In this document: piece after piece, positions 22,301-37,419 of the stretch
Numbering within the stretch: position 1 is the stretch's first letter
Layout of the letters: the number at the start of each line of letters is the position of its first letter
NCBI GenBank assembly: GCA_904063045.1
Contig: CAJFCJ010000015.1
Coordinates: 124,001-188,000, forward strand
Direction: 5' to 3'
Source of the DNA: Dimorphilus gyrociliatus
Taxonomy: Eukaryota; Annelida; Polychaeta; Dinophilidae
Length of the DNA: 64,000 bases
The notes under the pieces: generated by a model
What the model saw: only the letters and a program-made list of their open reading frames with translations
Databases searched by the model: none
What the model was told of the DNA's origin: nothing
Program-made: the position numbers and the translations under genes

Positions 22301-25300
22301 AGAATTTTCAAAATCTTTTAAATATCTTTTATTTTCACTTGTTTCTCTAATTAATCTCTTCTTTTGATCTTCTAATTCATTTTTTTCAAATTGTACAATA
22401 ACACTTAATAATTGATCTTCTAATCCTTTTGTAGTTACGGTATAATTAATAACAACTGCGTTTGAATAGAAGCATGGTCTAAATTTAGGATTTGATAGAT
22501 TGGTATTTAAATATAGTCTAAAATTTGGATCCATTTCGATTTCTTTATCACCGAATAACAATAATTTCCTATTAAAATCATTATTTCTGCCGTTTTCTAA
22601 GAGATTATTAATGATTGGATCAATGTTTTCGTCTAAGTTTTTCACAAGGAATGGATAACCGTATTTTAAAGCTAATTCTAATTGTTTTAGAAAATCTGTA
22701 TCGTTCGACGAGCATATCTTTAAATTATTCTTCTTTTCTCTTTTTATTATCCAATGATAGGCTTGTTGTTGTGGATCAATACATAATGAAAATTTCGATG
22801 ATTTTGTAGCTAATATACCATTTTCTATTGATAGCTCATCGGATGGTAGTCCTTCAGAAATCCAATGACTAACTTCAACATCGTTAGTTAAAAAATTTTG
22901 AACAGTAAAGTCTATAATTAGAAAATTATTAATTAATTATTCAAAAAGTTAATATCGACAATTAAAATAATTAACCTTTACTATACAGTATCCCATTTTT
23001 AGTTAGATCATTTATCCATATATCCTTCATTAACTTTTGCCTAAATTCAGGATTAAACGGTGAAGAATACGAAAGGAAAGCTGCCGACAATAGACAATCG
23101 CCAATTAATTTATCTCTTTGATCTTGTAAATGATTATATTCGATAGTCCAACGTTCATTTTCTGATCCTAAACCTTGGAATAATTTTTTAGCAGCCTTTA
23201 ATCTTCTTTCCATAATTGCTGCTTCTTTTTGTAATTTCATCTTTTCAAGATTAGCATCTTCAAACATTTTCTTTAATTTCTCATTTTCTTGTTCAAGAAA
23301 ATTCAAATCTAAATTTAATCTATAAAAGATTCTAATTACTTAATCAAATTTAAAAAGGAAAATGAATAGGAAACCTGTCTAAATCTTTTTTCATATTTTT
23401 AAAGTTTTTTTCCAACTTTTCAACTCTATCCCTCTTTGGTCTAATTTCTCTGTAAACTTCGCAATAATCTACTACAGCTAGAACAAACTGCAAAAGGCCA
23501 TAACCAGCTCTTGATTTTTCTTTCATATTTTCCAAATTCATTTCAGGATCTTTGAGTATCAATTTGACGTTATGTAATTGTTTATTTGTTATATTATCTA
23601 CATTTATATCTTTAAGATTCTTAAGAAAATTAGCTTCAGACATCATAGTTTTTGCCGATCTCCAAGAAACCTCTTTGATCCCATTCAAAACAACAATACT
23701 TTCACAAACTCTCTGAATAATATAGACTGGTTTGGCAAATGATCTTATCTCTCTTACATCATCTTTTCGCAAATTACTTAGAGCTAATCTTGCTTCTTCT
23801 AAAGCTGGAAGAGCCGAAGCTAAAGCTAATTCAGCTTCTTTTTTCTCTACTTCTAGTTTTGAACTTTGCACATCAAGTTCATTGGCTTTTATACTTGTTA
23901 ATTTTTTTTTATCTTCAACTACGGTACTCTTTTCCGATAGTTTCGACAATAAAGAATCGCACTTTTTCGTTTTCTTTCTCAATGTACTCTTTTGCCATTC
24001 TAATTGTTTGTTCATACCCTTTATTTGATTGCTAGCTTCAACTAATTTCATCATTCCATCGGATAACCTCTTAGATTGTTTAAAATTTAATAAACACTTC
24101 TCTTGCAGAAGATTAGTAAAGGTTTTTATAAAGTCTAGATAATGTTTTTGTGTAACGAAATTGATTTTTTTAAATTTGTTAAAGTATTCTTTACATATAT
24201 TTAAAGACGATTCATGAACGATTACCATGTGATTTATAGTCTTTTTTTGAATATCATTGATTGAATCTTTTAATAATTTCGCTACATGATCATCAGATAA
24301 ATCCACATACGACTTTGCAATGGATACTAGAGCTTCCTTCGGCCAATTGAGATACCAATCCATTGACATATTGTTAATTAAGGCAGGAAAATTTCTACAT
24401 CTATTTCGGAGAGAATCTCCAGCTGGTGACATACATAAAATTGTATGAAGATTACTAGCTGATTTCCTACTAAAATATGTCCAAATTAGTTCATAATTCG
24501 AAGGCCATCCAGCTGATATGGCTTCATCCCTTATTTGATTAATAATAGCATCTTTTTCATCCTCTTCAAATAGAATTTGTAGATTTCCAGTTGATAATAT
24601 ACAATTTATGATTTCTAGAAAACCCTCCTCCAAAATGTGGTTATCAGTTAGGAAGAGCGCTATCTTTTTATTCTCCAAACCTAATCTTTTATACAACACT
24701 TTTAAATCTTCACGAAAATTCGCCTCGTTATAACCTCTCTTTAAGCTTATTTCGAATAAATCGCAATGGCTAATATAACAAGCAATTTTCGCTATAGTCC
24801 TTCTACCGGAACCTTAAAGAGAATGATATAATTAATATTAAGAATACAACAATTCTAATAAACCTTCAAAACCAATTAATAGTGCATTTCCTTCGTCTAA
24901 ACTAAGAATTCTATGTAATCTTGTTAGATGTTCGATAGCGTAATCAAATAGTACAAATTTTTCATCGTTTAACTGGTAAAAATCAATAAGAATATCGTTT
25001 AAAATATCTAAGACATTGCCGTAATTGCCAGAATCTTGATAGAATTTATTATTTGCGTAATAACCAAACAGAATTGGATCGGAGAGAACATCTTGAAGAT
25101 CATTCGAAAAATTTTCATCTAATGAAGCTTCAATACAATTATTAACATATTCAATGTCTTCTGTAGTTATTAGTCGATCGTTAAATGTTCTTTTACATTC
25201 GTTTCTCCAAAGACGCAGAAACTGAGGCAAAGTTTTAAAATAGTTTGCTGAAGATGATAATATTCCACTATATAATCTACTAATATCTCTTAGGCTAAAG

Positions 25301-28300
25301 ATATAATGAAATTTTGTTGGTGTTGGTAGTAATGACGCAAGAATATTCCTAAATTTTAAATTAAAACAATTACCAGTTAACGTATTTTCTAATTATTAAT
25401 ATTGTTATAATTACTTATATAAATTAATTGACATGGTTGTAATTTTAGAGGAAGAATTTTGAATATCTTTTGAAAATCCTTCAAGATGACCATTCAAAAT
25501 TGATGAATAAATATGAAAGAGAGACGAATCGGATGGTAAAGTCATATTTATCACTGAGAATCTTGATAAAAATCTTGAATTTATTTCATTTCTTCCTCCA
25601 CCACTTTTTCCTAAGAATGAAATGAGAGAGAGCTGTTGAATTTATAATGCCTTTTTAACTTTTAAATTACCCTACCCATAGCGGCTATAAAGTCGATATC
25701 TTTAAGGTGTATCCAGTGAGAGTCATTACCTCTTCCATAATAGCCCTCTTCGTCGAACAATAACCTCAAGAAGGCAATAGGTTCTTGAGTACCGTAATTA
25801 TCTACAAGAGGTATATTCATATCATCAATAAATACTACTAAACTTTTGCCTAAAGTTGGTCCTAATGTATTTTTAGTTCTTTTCTCTGTATTTGCTTCTA
25901 AATTTTTTTGAATTTCGTATGATGTTGTACTACTGGAAAAGTTCATAGTCAAAGGCGTCTAATTTTGAAATATATATATATAATTTTATTAATCACAAAG
26001 TAGGTTAGTGAGATAAGAAATAAAATAAAAGAAACATTACGTATCGTTCATTGTCAAGCGATCTCAGAAAATCTGAAATTGTTGCTGTTTTACAACTACC
26101 AGTTTCTCCAACAAATAATAAACGGCGATTAGTTCTTAAATGAATATTTAAAAGCCAATCTGCTCTTTCTGTATCAATCGTTGGCACTAATATTTCTTTG
26201 AATTTTTTACCAGGTAACCATGAAAATTTTTTAACTTTATTAATCCACGGAATCCATAATCGACTACTATAATCGAAATAATAATCGTATAGAGTCTTTT
26301 CAGCTTTTGGTATGTAACCTACAAATAATCATTTCTTTTTTTGTTGTATAATGACCAATAGTTACTTTAAAACACTATACAAACCAGGGATTACTTCAAT
26401 GGGATTGTCATTTGGGGGTAGATGTGTTAAATGTTTAACGTAATAGTCAAATTTTACTTGATCGTCTTTCATAACGGTGGCACCGAATGACCAATAAATA
26501 GCTTGTAAAAAGATGGCTTCTATAACCATCTCATTTTTTTCTTTAACTTTTAAAAGTGATGAGAGAAGGTAACATAGTTGATCCATCATATTTACGTTGT
26601 CTGTTTTGACTATTGTATTAGGCCTATCACCCATCCTTTCATCTCGCTTTACATCGAAAATGTACGAAATAAGGGGATCTATATATTTATTATATAAATG
26701 TTTTAGAATTTCCTTTTGCTCATCAACGGGTCTTTTATCTAGCCAACTCTGCCAGTAAGGTTTATACCCTAATTGATCAGGCTCTACAAAAACCATTCCA
26801 CACCGTGATACAGTTGCAGGAGAAGCGTATTGCAAGTCACCAACTTCAAATATTAGACTGCACTCTTCTACTAATTTAATTCTTTCTCCATTGGCTAAAG
26901 TCAATAATCTATTATCATCCATAACGGAATTCATATTTTCTATCCAAATGGCATCAACATCACCATCGAATATTATCCAATTTCTATTAACATCTGTACA
27001 AGGTTTATTAGCTTCCCTAAATAACGTTGATAAAAGACCGTCAGTCCACTGGCGACTGCTAGGATCTAAAATTCCATACAGTTCTATAACAGGTCTATCT
27101 TTTGGATTAATCGTACTCAATTTGGTCCTTAATCCTAATCTAGAAAAAAAGAGAGAAAAAACACCAAAATTTCAATTATAATTATCACTTCTCTTTGATA
27201 ATTAATAGTAATTAAATAATTAGAACAAATGTTTGATCTAATACTTTGAATAGGCTCTTGATAAAGTTTTAATTATAACTGATTTTCCACCGTTGGTTGG
27301 TCCAACGATCATTGTTGAATGTCTAATAGAAATCATTTGATGAAATTGTTTAATTTTATCAATTTGATTTGCAACTATTTGAAGATTTTGTTCAATTAAT
27401 GATTCAGTAATTGCTTTATCAAGTTGGTCATCTTTGAATGATGGACTTTCCAAACCGGGAAATAAATCTGATAATAGACCATTGAACAATTCAATATCTT
27501 GATTAATTAATTTTGGTAAGTTTATATCACGAAGAGATTTCATTAATACTAATTCTTCTGTTAGTCTATTCTGATATTTTCTCTTTAATTTTCCAGCACT
27601 TAAAAGTGCAACTTTAATAGATCTTAATCCAAAGTCGTAATGATGCTGTTTGGATAGCTGTTCACGTGACATATCATAAAGAACAACTAATTTCCAAGCC
27701 AATTGTTTGGCTTTATGAAATCCTTGTGAAAACAATAGAATTTGACAGATTTGCTGAATATCAGGTTGCATAACAACAACGGGACGGAAAAGTGCTTTCA
27801 AAGATTCTGGCAATTCTGTCCTACCACTATAACATGGATTCATTGTTACGAAAATTCCCATGTTCTTTCTAAGCATAATCTCATAACCTTCAAACTATAT
27901 TCATAGATTTTTATGATAATTAATATTGTATAATACGAAATTATGAACATATAACTTACAAAAAACTGCTTTAAATTCATAATTGATGCTTGCCTAATTA
28001 CAGTTAATTGAGTTGAAATGACAGATAGTACTGAGATATTAATTCTATTAAATTCATCAAAACAACCCCAACATCCGCATTGACATAACCCTGATAAGAG
28101 TTTTCCTATTGATTTAAAATCTAAACCTTCACTACAGTTAGTCACTATACATAATAGACCTAGTGCTCTAGCTAAATCTTTAACAGTTTCAGTCTTACCA
28201 GTACCAGCTGGACCGAATGGAGCTTAAAAAATTTAAAACTTTTAAGATTTGTACGGCTCAGTTATGGAAATACTTTACCTCCTCCTAGGTGCATTGATAA

Positions 28301-31300
28301 AGCCTGAGTAAAGGTTAGATAGATTCGATCGGTTAGAGGAGTAATAACTAAACGGCCTGCCAATCCAAAATATTCATAACCGTATTGAAATGATCCAGTA
28401 CACTGATTAACTATTAAATTATCCGTATTCTTATCCCAATAGAATCTTAATTGACTTTCCCATTCAAATTCATCTCCACTCACTATATTATCCCTTATCA
28501 AAGAATTTACTATATCCCTTGAATGAATATCAACGATAATAAGACAATTTAGCTTTTTTCTGTTATTTTCCGGTATGGATTCAAGAATTCTTTGAACTAG
28601 ATCATTAATTTCAGTCTCTAATTTATTTAGATAAGATTTCATAGCATTTTTATTTGATTGTAATTTAGTAAAAGTATCTTCGATTTCCCAAGTTCTCCAT
28701 ACTTGAGATGCGGCTAAACATATAGCACCTTGGTATTCGTTTATCCAATCAATTCTTACCTTACTACAGCAATAATTAAATATAGCTAATTTTATTAATT
28801 TATGGTTTGTAGTCTTCATTTCCTCAATCAAATCATTCATCCAATCTTCTATAGGTCTCTGACTACTAATTGAATTGTTTAATATCAACTCTTCTTCATC
28901 GCCGGATAGCATAGACTTTACAAAACTTTGATCAAAAGATAAAGAGGAGACATTATCAAAAACTTTTGAAACATGTTCCAAAATTGAATTTGGTTGAACT
29001 CCACCCAAAATAGATAATAATTCATTATCGGATAAGAAATAAAATCTTGGAAAAGTTTGCCTCTTAATATCTAAATAATCATTTAAATATCTTTGGCAAG
29101 TATCAAAAGCCTTATCTAAATTAACGAGGATATCCATTCTACCAGGTAATAAGCAAGAATTCTTAGCATTTGAATCTTTTCTAGTAGTTTTCATTATTTC
29201 GTGGAAAATATTGGAATGTTTATCAAATTTTGAAGCTTCATTGGGTATTTGTCGGCGAATATCTTTCGTACAGAATATAGCTTCAAGATGAAGCCATTTT
29301 TTTTGAACAACCAGCCAAATCTATTAAAAAAAAATACTATTAAAATAATAAAACTCCATAATAAAATAGATATTTCTACATCGAGAACTTCGGAAATTTG
29401 CATAAGAACTTTCTCTAATTCGTTTATACTTCGTAGAAAAGGTCTAACGAATTTCGAAGATGATATACTTTGAAGATTTATCGATTGTTCTTCTAAAAGA
29501 TTGATAGTATCTTCAATTGAATTAAATATATAATATTTATCTCCTTTTTTCGATCTTTTATATTCGATAATATTTAATTTTAAATTATTTAATAATTCTT
29601 CAATAGATTTAATACTTTTTTCAATATTTTGTTCTCTAATTGCCCCATTTACTAAATCGTATATTTCACTTTTGATATTATGAATATTCATATCAAAGAT
29701 ATTTTTTAAACAGAAACAATCTGGTGAAATGTTAAAATTTTCACCAGTTTTCTCCATTAAAATTAACCAATGCCTTTCTCTTATAGTTTCATTCTTTAAT
29801 TCTTTAAATAATGGTATTAATTCTTTATAATCATCTAATAACTTTAATAATTTTCTACTAGGATTTAATTGTTTAATATTTTCTGATAATTGTTTAAACT
29901 TTTTTATAATATTGAATAAATTGTCCGAAAATGATTGTAAATTTAAATCAATCCATAGAATTTTTGACCAAATTTCGTCGAGTCTTTTTAATTCAATATA
30001 TAAATGAAATATTTTTAATAAATTTCCAATTTTTTTCTCTAAATTTATTAAAATTTGAAAATTTGATATTTTTAAATCAAATAATTTCTCTTCCTTTACA
30101 ATTTCTAATTTTCTCTTTTCTAAATCATCAAATTCCTTCTTATAAATATTCAATAGATTAAGGCCTAATTTGTATTTTGAATATGATTATAAAAATGGAT
30201 ATAATAATGTAATAGAGTGAATATTGAAAAGAAAACCTTCGTCTAGATTGTATTGAATAGAATTTGGTCCTTTTCTATCGAATTTTATTGTAAAGCTATG
30301 AACTTCTACCAAGAATTTTCTCGTTCTTTCTCTCGTTATTTTACGAAATTTATATTTAACAGTAATCATTTTTCTATTTATCCCTTTTGAATGTTCTAAT
30401 AATTCTTCCCAACTCTTGTCTAATTGATTGATTAGATAATCTTCTAACGGCGTCAACTAAAGAAATTATTATAATCGTTTAGATAAGATTAAATAATAAT
30501 AAACAACCTCTACTTGAATTAATTGATAAGATTTTAGCATTCTATATTTTTCTTGCGTTATCTTGATGATTGCTAATTGATCGGAGAATGATGATTGGAT
30601 ATTAGAGATTATATTTAAGATAAACATAACTTTTTCTGTGCTTATAGGTTTTTCTTCTAGATGTATATATTTAATCTAAATCAATAATTCTATACAAATG
30701 ATATGTTAACGAAATCAATTCATTCTCTTTACTTACACATATCATTTCATAGATATTTTTCATTTCATCTTTAGCTTGTTGATAGAGGGCATTACTATAT
30801 AACTTTAACCATAGTCGACAGTGGTGAATAACAGAGTTTGTTAACGGAGTTATCAATAATCGAATACAGCCAATATCTCTTTGTTTTGGTAAAATACATA
30901 AGTCGTTTATCATTGATTGATAGGATAATAATTTTTCATCAAATTGAACAAATCGTGGACATTTTGATATCCAAAGCTCAAATACTGTTTCTTTATCAGT
31001 TCTCCAAAGTGTACGCCATTTGCGCCACCTACGGATATACTCTTGAATGTCTATAAGATAATTGCGAATAACGCAGTGTATAAGATTTGCTAATTCATTA
31101 ATGTTATTATCATTAATTATATCGTCATAATAGCTGAATATGAACTCCTCTTCAACATTTTCAAGCTTTTGGGGTGGGCATTCCAAGCAACTTCCGTGCT
31201 GCCACCTACATTTTAAATCATTATCTGATTACATTTAAACAAAAAAAATATCACCTTATGTAGCCTCTAGTACCATCCAAAATTGATATAACGAACTGTC

Positions 31301-34300
31301 TAACCTCTTTATAAAGTTCGGCCGCGGTTGGACTTAAAACCACATCAGATCCAGTTAATATTGCTCTTAAACTAAACTTTGGCTCTTTTAAAGCGATGAT
31401 TAATCGTTTTAAATTTTGACAAATATTGTTCCTAACTGCTCTATAAAGCTTTCTTTCCAATATTCTATAATATTCTTTCATTTCCGGTCGACGTCCCGTA
31501 TTAGTTCGAAAGATGACGCTTTCTAATTTGATTAATTGTTGACTAATAGACAAATATTTTCTATTAAGAATTTCGTATTGATCGTCTAATTGTTTCTTTA
31601 CAAATAAGAAATAATTTCTACTAGTAAGATCATTAGGATCACCAAAATATAAATTAGGACAGAGTTTAACAGTTTCAAGAATGTTTACTTTTGTCGAAAT
31701 ATTGTCAACAATTTTTAGAACTTGCTGACCTATTGATTCGAATTGTTCAATTGCCTAGAAAACGGAGATGTCTGATAAGAATCTATCTAAAGTTTTAATT
31801 AAAATCCCTTAATAGACCTTTCTGCAAGATAAAATAAACTCCTCAACTCCCAATGAACACCAATTAAGTCGTTTCAAACCTGGTTTAAATACGTTTCTTA
31901 ATTGATTGATATGGTTCGCTAATAAAAGTTTTTCATCATCGTCTAATCGATCTGTTATCTCTTTTAGACGATCTATTACAGATTTCATGGCATCTACTTT
32001 CTTAAGATAATGAGTTTCCTTTAAAAGATACAAGAGAAAATCAATTGATAAGCTAAATACGACTATTTTATATAGAATTAATAACCTGTAGAGCTAAACT
32101 TCTAAGTAATTCTGGTATTTTAAAACCCATTAATTCTAATTGTTTAATTTCAACAATTAACTCCTTCAGGGCAGGGTCAAATTCAACGTTAAAATTAACT
32201 TCAAAAGTAGCTTCTAAAAACGTATTTAACACTCTTATTAAAATATATATCTATCAAAGAGTAAATCATCATTTACTGATATCATCATCTTGTATATAAA
32301 TGGTATGCTTTGGAGAAGATAAGATACTCTGTCGCATTAAGTTTATTATAATATTTTCAGAGTTATCTTTCCATTGTTCATAAATCTCATCTTCAAAAGA
32401 TTTTAATTGCTTTGCAACTGTTAGATACTTTTGTTTCATCTATATTTAAATATAATATATAATAAATGAAAATATTAAAATCATCATTTCTTACTAATTT
32501 TAATAAATCCGAATTTGATAAATTATCCATTGATAAAAACTTTAACATAGTTCTCTTTATCTTACGAAAGAGTAATCTTTCCCAAAATATAATTCCAGAT
32601 GTATTAGTCATATCCTTAATCTTTGGAGGTGTATTTTTCTTCCTATGGAATATCTTTTCAATTTCATCAATCTCTTTACCATATTGAATAATTATGTCAG
32701 TCATTTTCTCTTTCATTTTTTCATTTATACTTCTTCTTGATCTAATACATTCAAATTTTATTAAAAGATCAAAAGCAGCTTCGGCTGATCTCAAATTTTT
32801 AAATGAATAATCAACCAAACTTTTGGTATCAATTTCAATAGCATCAACCTCAAAATGGAACCAATTTTTTAGCTGTTTCCATTTATTCTTATATTTCGAA
32901 TCAAAGAAATTAAAATCCAACTAAAACAATCAGAATTGAGAATAATTACAAAATTAAACGTCTTTTCTTGTATATATTGTAAATTAAATAGTATAATACC
33001 TCTTGTAATGGTTGAATTAGCCTTTTAACCTTATTTAAACCATTATCTATTCCTTTAGTATTTCCTGTAAGAGCTTTAAGCTCTGGTCCAAATATATTAT
33101 TAAACTCTTGAATAGTTTGGGCGAAATCGAATAAATCTTGGCAAATTCTCGACATATAGTCTGTCTTCTCGAACAACTTTTTTCTGTCAAATTCCCATCT
33201 TGATTCTCTATTCGACTCTTCAATTAACGCTCTAACTTCAAAATACGATTCTTTCCATGTAGTAAAGATATCTCTTGCTTGACTTGTCTTATTGAGAATA
33301 GTTTCAACTGGTTCGCTATTAATATTATGAATTTTTATTAATTAAATTATAATTATCATTATGTAGGCTAATTAAAATTTAACTTGAAAAGGGTTTTATA
33401 GTTAATAGATATTTCAACCCTTTCTATCAATTGCCATGCTATTTTCTCGAGGAGAGGTATCATTCTCTTTTCTTGATTATAATGTCTAGAAATAATCCAT
33501 ATCATTCTCAAAGTGTTCAACATCGAAGGTATCGTATAGGAAATAATGTAGAAATTTGAATGGGCTAAATTCTTAAAATGCCTATCTAGAGTAGACAAAA
33601 AGCGGACATTGTCCTTAGCTTCCGTATAAAATTTCGATAATTCCTCCTTTATAGTGCCAATAGTTTTATCTTTATAGTTGAGAATAGTTAATATATTTTT
33701 AACGTCTTGAACGTTTAATTGTTCATGAAGATTGTTTAAAGCGGAATATCTTTCTCGCCAGTATTCAATTTCAGCCATAGGGGATGGATTACTAGCGGTT
33801 TTTGGCATATCGTCAAGAGCCTTTTGTAACAACATTTTCCATTGTCTACCTAAATCAACAATTTTTTTCAAAAGTTCGCGATTTTCAAGATTCTCTTCAA
33901 GATTTTCGGATAGGAAAAGATTTTGAGGAATTTTGAAAAGAACTTCCGACTCTAGTTGACTAACTGTCCTCGAAATAGTATCAAGAAATCTCGAGACAAG
34001 TAAAGGTAAGTCGTCATATTCGTTATCTTGTTCAGAATGATCGGAATGTGATAAATTTTCACTCTTAAATGAGTAAAATTTCCTAGAAGCTCTTTTCATT
34101 TTCATTAAAGGATCATAAATCTATATTTTAGACAAGAAATTACTTTATTTTAGTAGATCATAATTAAATGATTAATAACTTGTTCAATAACATCGTATAG
34201 CGTATGAATAGGAGCTCTGTTAAGGATTCCAAATTGAATATTATTCAACATTTCAATATTCATTTTAAAACTATCCTCAAATCTTCTGATATCTTTTTGA

Positions 34301-35160
34301 CTATTTTTAAGAAGATAAAAGATGATCTTTTCAGGAAATTCACATTTATTATCATTGTGATAGAGTTGAATATAGGTATTAGTAAAAATCCTAAATTCTT
34401 TCATCTTTTATTTCGTTTATTATTATTAGATAAGAGAGAGAAATGAAAGCAACAAACAAAATAATGTTAACCTCCTTTACAATAGTCTTGAAGTCGGATT
34501 GGTCAAGGCTGGCTTGGCTTCTAGATATCTTATCTTTTACTTTAGACTCTATTATATAGGTTTATTAATCATTATTGTTTGTCTTTTAAGGATTAAAAAA
34601 AAACAAAAATTTACTCCTTAAGGATGTTTCCGAATTATTTGTTCTTGTTGAAGATGACTCGTCAACTTTAGATAAATCCATTTCTACTAGTTCGTAATCT
34701 ATTGTATGATAAAAGAAATTATAATAAGATGAAGTGAGACGGAGAAAGGGATAGGGAAAGATAGATAGAAAGGAGGTGAAGTAATCCTACTATATTCTAC
34801 AGAAACTTCCTCTTCTTCATCTATAACATCTTTATAAAAGAATAAACTTTGCAAATTTTCTATCGAACTATTCAAAAATGACATAAGAATATTTTCATTC
34901 TTTCCATCATTCCTATTTAGAAATTCTGCAAAGATTTCACCATTATTATCTTTAATGTCGAGACTTTGATATATTCTATCTTTAATCCATGTAATACGTT
35001 CGTCATTAAATCTTTGAAAGATAGATGCACGACGATAAATTCGTTCCTGAGGAAAAAAGATTAGTGCGTATAAATCCTTTAATGTATTAAAAATATAATA
35101 TAAATAATAATAATTTACAGATTTAAGACAAATTCTATTCTTAGGATAATCTTCTTCCAT
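19321..35160 (-). CDS. DNAH10: Axonemal inner-arm dynein heavy chain 10
   Basis: Heavy chain of inner dynein arm f/I1, a ciliary motor. The start is the ATG at 35160 (MEEDYPKNR), and a 5' exon joins over a short in-frame intron to ERIYRR. About thirty small introns divide the gene. The tail spans roughly 35160-28260. AAA1 has P-loop GPAGTGKTE at 28214-28188 and CFDEFNRI near 28055. AAA2 has GPTNGGKS at 27303-27280. AAA3 has GETGSCKT at 26109-26086 and [10 protein letters not shown] near 25800. The AAA4 P-loop GFEGSGRRT is split by an intron near 24810-24860. The stalk coiled coils and microtubule-binding region lie at about 24200-22700, and AAA5, AAA6 and the C-terminal domain at about 22600-19321. 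DNAH10-type signatures are [24 protein letters not shown] and [10 protein letters not shown]. The terminal exon is 19443-19321 (GLVFEADL...LTLNKE), reached from donor gtaagt at 19502. The exact exon count is not certain. Confidence 0.95.
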
Positions 35161-36056
35161 AACAAAAAGCTAATTATAATTTTTTGTTTACTCAAATAGA
35201 CAAAAGTAGAAAATAAATAGATTTTGAACATTTTTAAATAGTTTTATAAAGTATAAATGACAGTATTTCTTAGAAATTCTTTATTTTAACAATTAAATAA
35301 ATAGGTTAATAAGAAAAAATATTATCTATTTAAAAAAATAAACCAATTAACTTCCTCCTTTCTTCAAATTTTATTAATTTAAATACTATTCCAATTAAAT
35401 ATTATATTTACCTTTTCACCTATTTATGAGTAAATATATAAGTTTATTAATAATATAATTATTGTAGTTTCTATCAAAATGAATATTAATCTAACTAATT
35501 TGCATAATTTATTACTTTATATCTATTACGTAACTACCATTTTTTTTCACTTTACTTTGTAGTTTTCTTTTATTTTTCTCAAATGTAAATACTTCGGGTT
35601 TTAAATGTAAAAAAAAAAGAAAAAAAACAAAGAGAAAAAGATAGGAAAACAAGATTCTATTAGCTAATAGGCCTAAATAGAAAACTAAAACTTTATAAAT
35701 TTAACATCTGTCAGAATTGGAGATTATTCTAACTGTAGCCGTTATGTTTCGTAAGAATAAAAGGTTAATTATGGTCTGTAGTCGTCTGCATATATTATCC
35801 GTATGTCTATTGATGTAAGAGTTGAAATAACATAAATACTATATACTAATATAGAGTATATAGTACATCATATTAGCATATATATTATTTAAATTATTAT
35901 ATCCATTTTGTTATTACTTTCCCCTTTTTTTCTTTATATTTTCACAGATATTCTTAGTAAATACATATTTCTACAATAATATATAATACATCTAACTCTA
36001 CGATTTGTATTTATTTACTTGGTAGAGAGAGCTACAAAGAGTAAATTTCTTCCTTT
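35161..36056. other. Divergent intergenic region DNAH10 / tandem paralogue A
   Basis: About 900 bp of very AT-rich DNA with poly-A runs. It separates the DNAH10 start (-) from the first tandem paralogue (+). I looked for a RING-like exon upstream of paralogue A and found none with paired cysteines. No clear X-box was seen. Confidence 0.5.
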
Positions 36057-37392
36057 ATGGTCGTTTGGATAATACGAAATAAAAGAAATATGGATAATAA
36101 ATATAATGAAAACTGCTTATTAAACGTTATGAATGATGGATTATTAAAAATTGAAAATGATAGAAGGGATACTATTGAATCGCTGGAATATAATTTAAGT
36201 AGTTTAATAGTAAAATTATACGAAGATAAGAATAAATTACGTCAACAAATTGACGAATATTACAAGAGTAAGACGATTAAACTAAGGGAATTCGTCAGCT
36301 ATTTCGAAGAAATTAAAACGAAAGGAGGAAAAGAAATTATATATAAAGTACTTGACGAAATCATGAATTTATTAGAGACTACGATGGTATTTTCTCTAAA
36401 GGACACAACATTTGAATTTGGTAGTCTAGTTTATTCTTCTCGTACTAGTGACATGATTAGCGTAAAGAGAAAAGTTTACGCTCTTACTTGTTCAATGGAT
36501 TCTATATTTTATCTTACTCGAAAGAAATACTTTAAAAATTATAAATTTAAAATAAAAGAATATAATCTAAAAACTGGTAGTCACGTTGAGAGATCTATGT
36601 GGAGGATGGAAAGATATGTTGAATATTCCTTATGTTCAAGTAAGAATATCTACTTAATGGAGCATGGCTATACTGACTTGAAAATAATTCAAAGCTCTAT
36701 AACTAGTAAACAAATACCTATGATATTTGGAAACAGAACAAATGGTACTTGCGTATACAATCGGATGACGTCATTTAAAGATGGTATGTATGTTATATTA
36801 GTTATAATATCATTCACCCATTGATATAATAGATAATATATAATCCATTTGTAATATGATTAAAACATGTTCTTCTTTTCTTTCCTCTTTTTCAGGTATT
36901 TTAGTGTATTTTGTTAGGAATATCAGGAAAAAAGAAGTTCTAAAGGTATCCGATCCTTTTGGAGTAATTTGGAGAACCGAAATACCAATTATTATCGATG
37001 ATAAGTGGAATTTAAAGGCCACCGATAAGCATCTCTTCCTATTCGATTCTTTAGGCTCAATTATGATAATGGATTTAATTTCAGGATCCTTATTCAAAAC
37101 CATTCATTCTACTAACTCGAGCCCTGCGCACGATTATCGTTTCATTGATTACTTGCCATTAACTAGGCAATTTTACTGTCTATTAATTAACGATAATTTC
37201 GTTACTGTAGTAGGTGAAATTGACCGAGACAGCGAAGAGAAAAGTATACCTATTTTGCATTACGGAAGCTTATCACGTGACCATCGCGTAGTAGATTATA
37301 TACCTTTGACAGTTGGTATCAAATTGTTTACTTTAAATGAGAATTCAAAAATTATTAGCTTTCGTACTATTTTCACAAAGAATCATCGTTAA
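36057..37392 (+). CDS. Tandem paralogue A: coiled coil plus propeller-like domain, no zinc finger
   Basis: Two exons, 36057-36783 and 36896-37392, phase 1, 407 residues. An alternative start is the ATG at 36090. Residues about 35-85 predict a coiled coil (IENDRRDTIESLEYNLSSL, then Lys/Glu-rich). The C-terminal 280 residues hold motifs shared with the next two genes: SIFYLTRKKYFKNYKFKIKEY, SKNIYLME, VSDPFGVIWRTEI and DYIPLTVGIKLFTL. The alternating short hydrophobic strands suggest a beta-propeller, but no named repeat (WD, NHL, kelch) is clear. Unlike its neighbours it has no N-terminal cysteine module. An AATAAA lies at 37410. Function unknown. Confidence 0.75.
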
Positions 37393-37409
37393 ACTTGAGC
37401 GCTTTGTCC

Positions 37410-37415
37410 AATAAA
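37410..37415 (+). terminator. AATAAA, paralogue A
   Basis: Hexamer 18 bp after the paralogue A stop; another AATAAA occurs about 85 bp further on. Confidence 0.4.
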
Positions 37416-37419
37416 TTGT

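Noticed and set aside
19467-35160. DNAH10 as a pseudogene because its frame is broken many times
   Set aside because: Breaks coincide with GT-AG pairs 50-100 bp apart, and P-loops, Walker B motifs and the C-terminus are intact.
35741-35817. Small open frame starting MFRKNK as a missing zinc exon of paralogue A
   Set aside because: Only two unpaired cysteines and no suitable donor at the expected phase.
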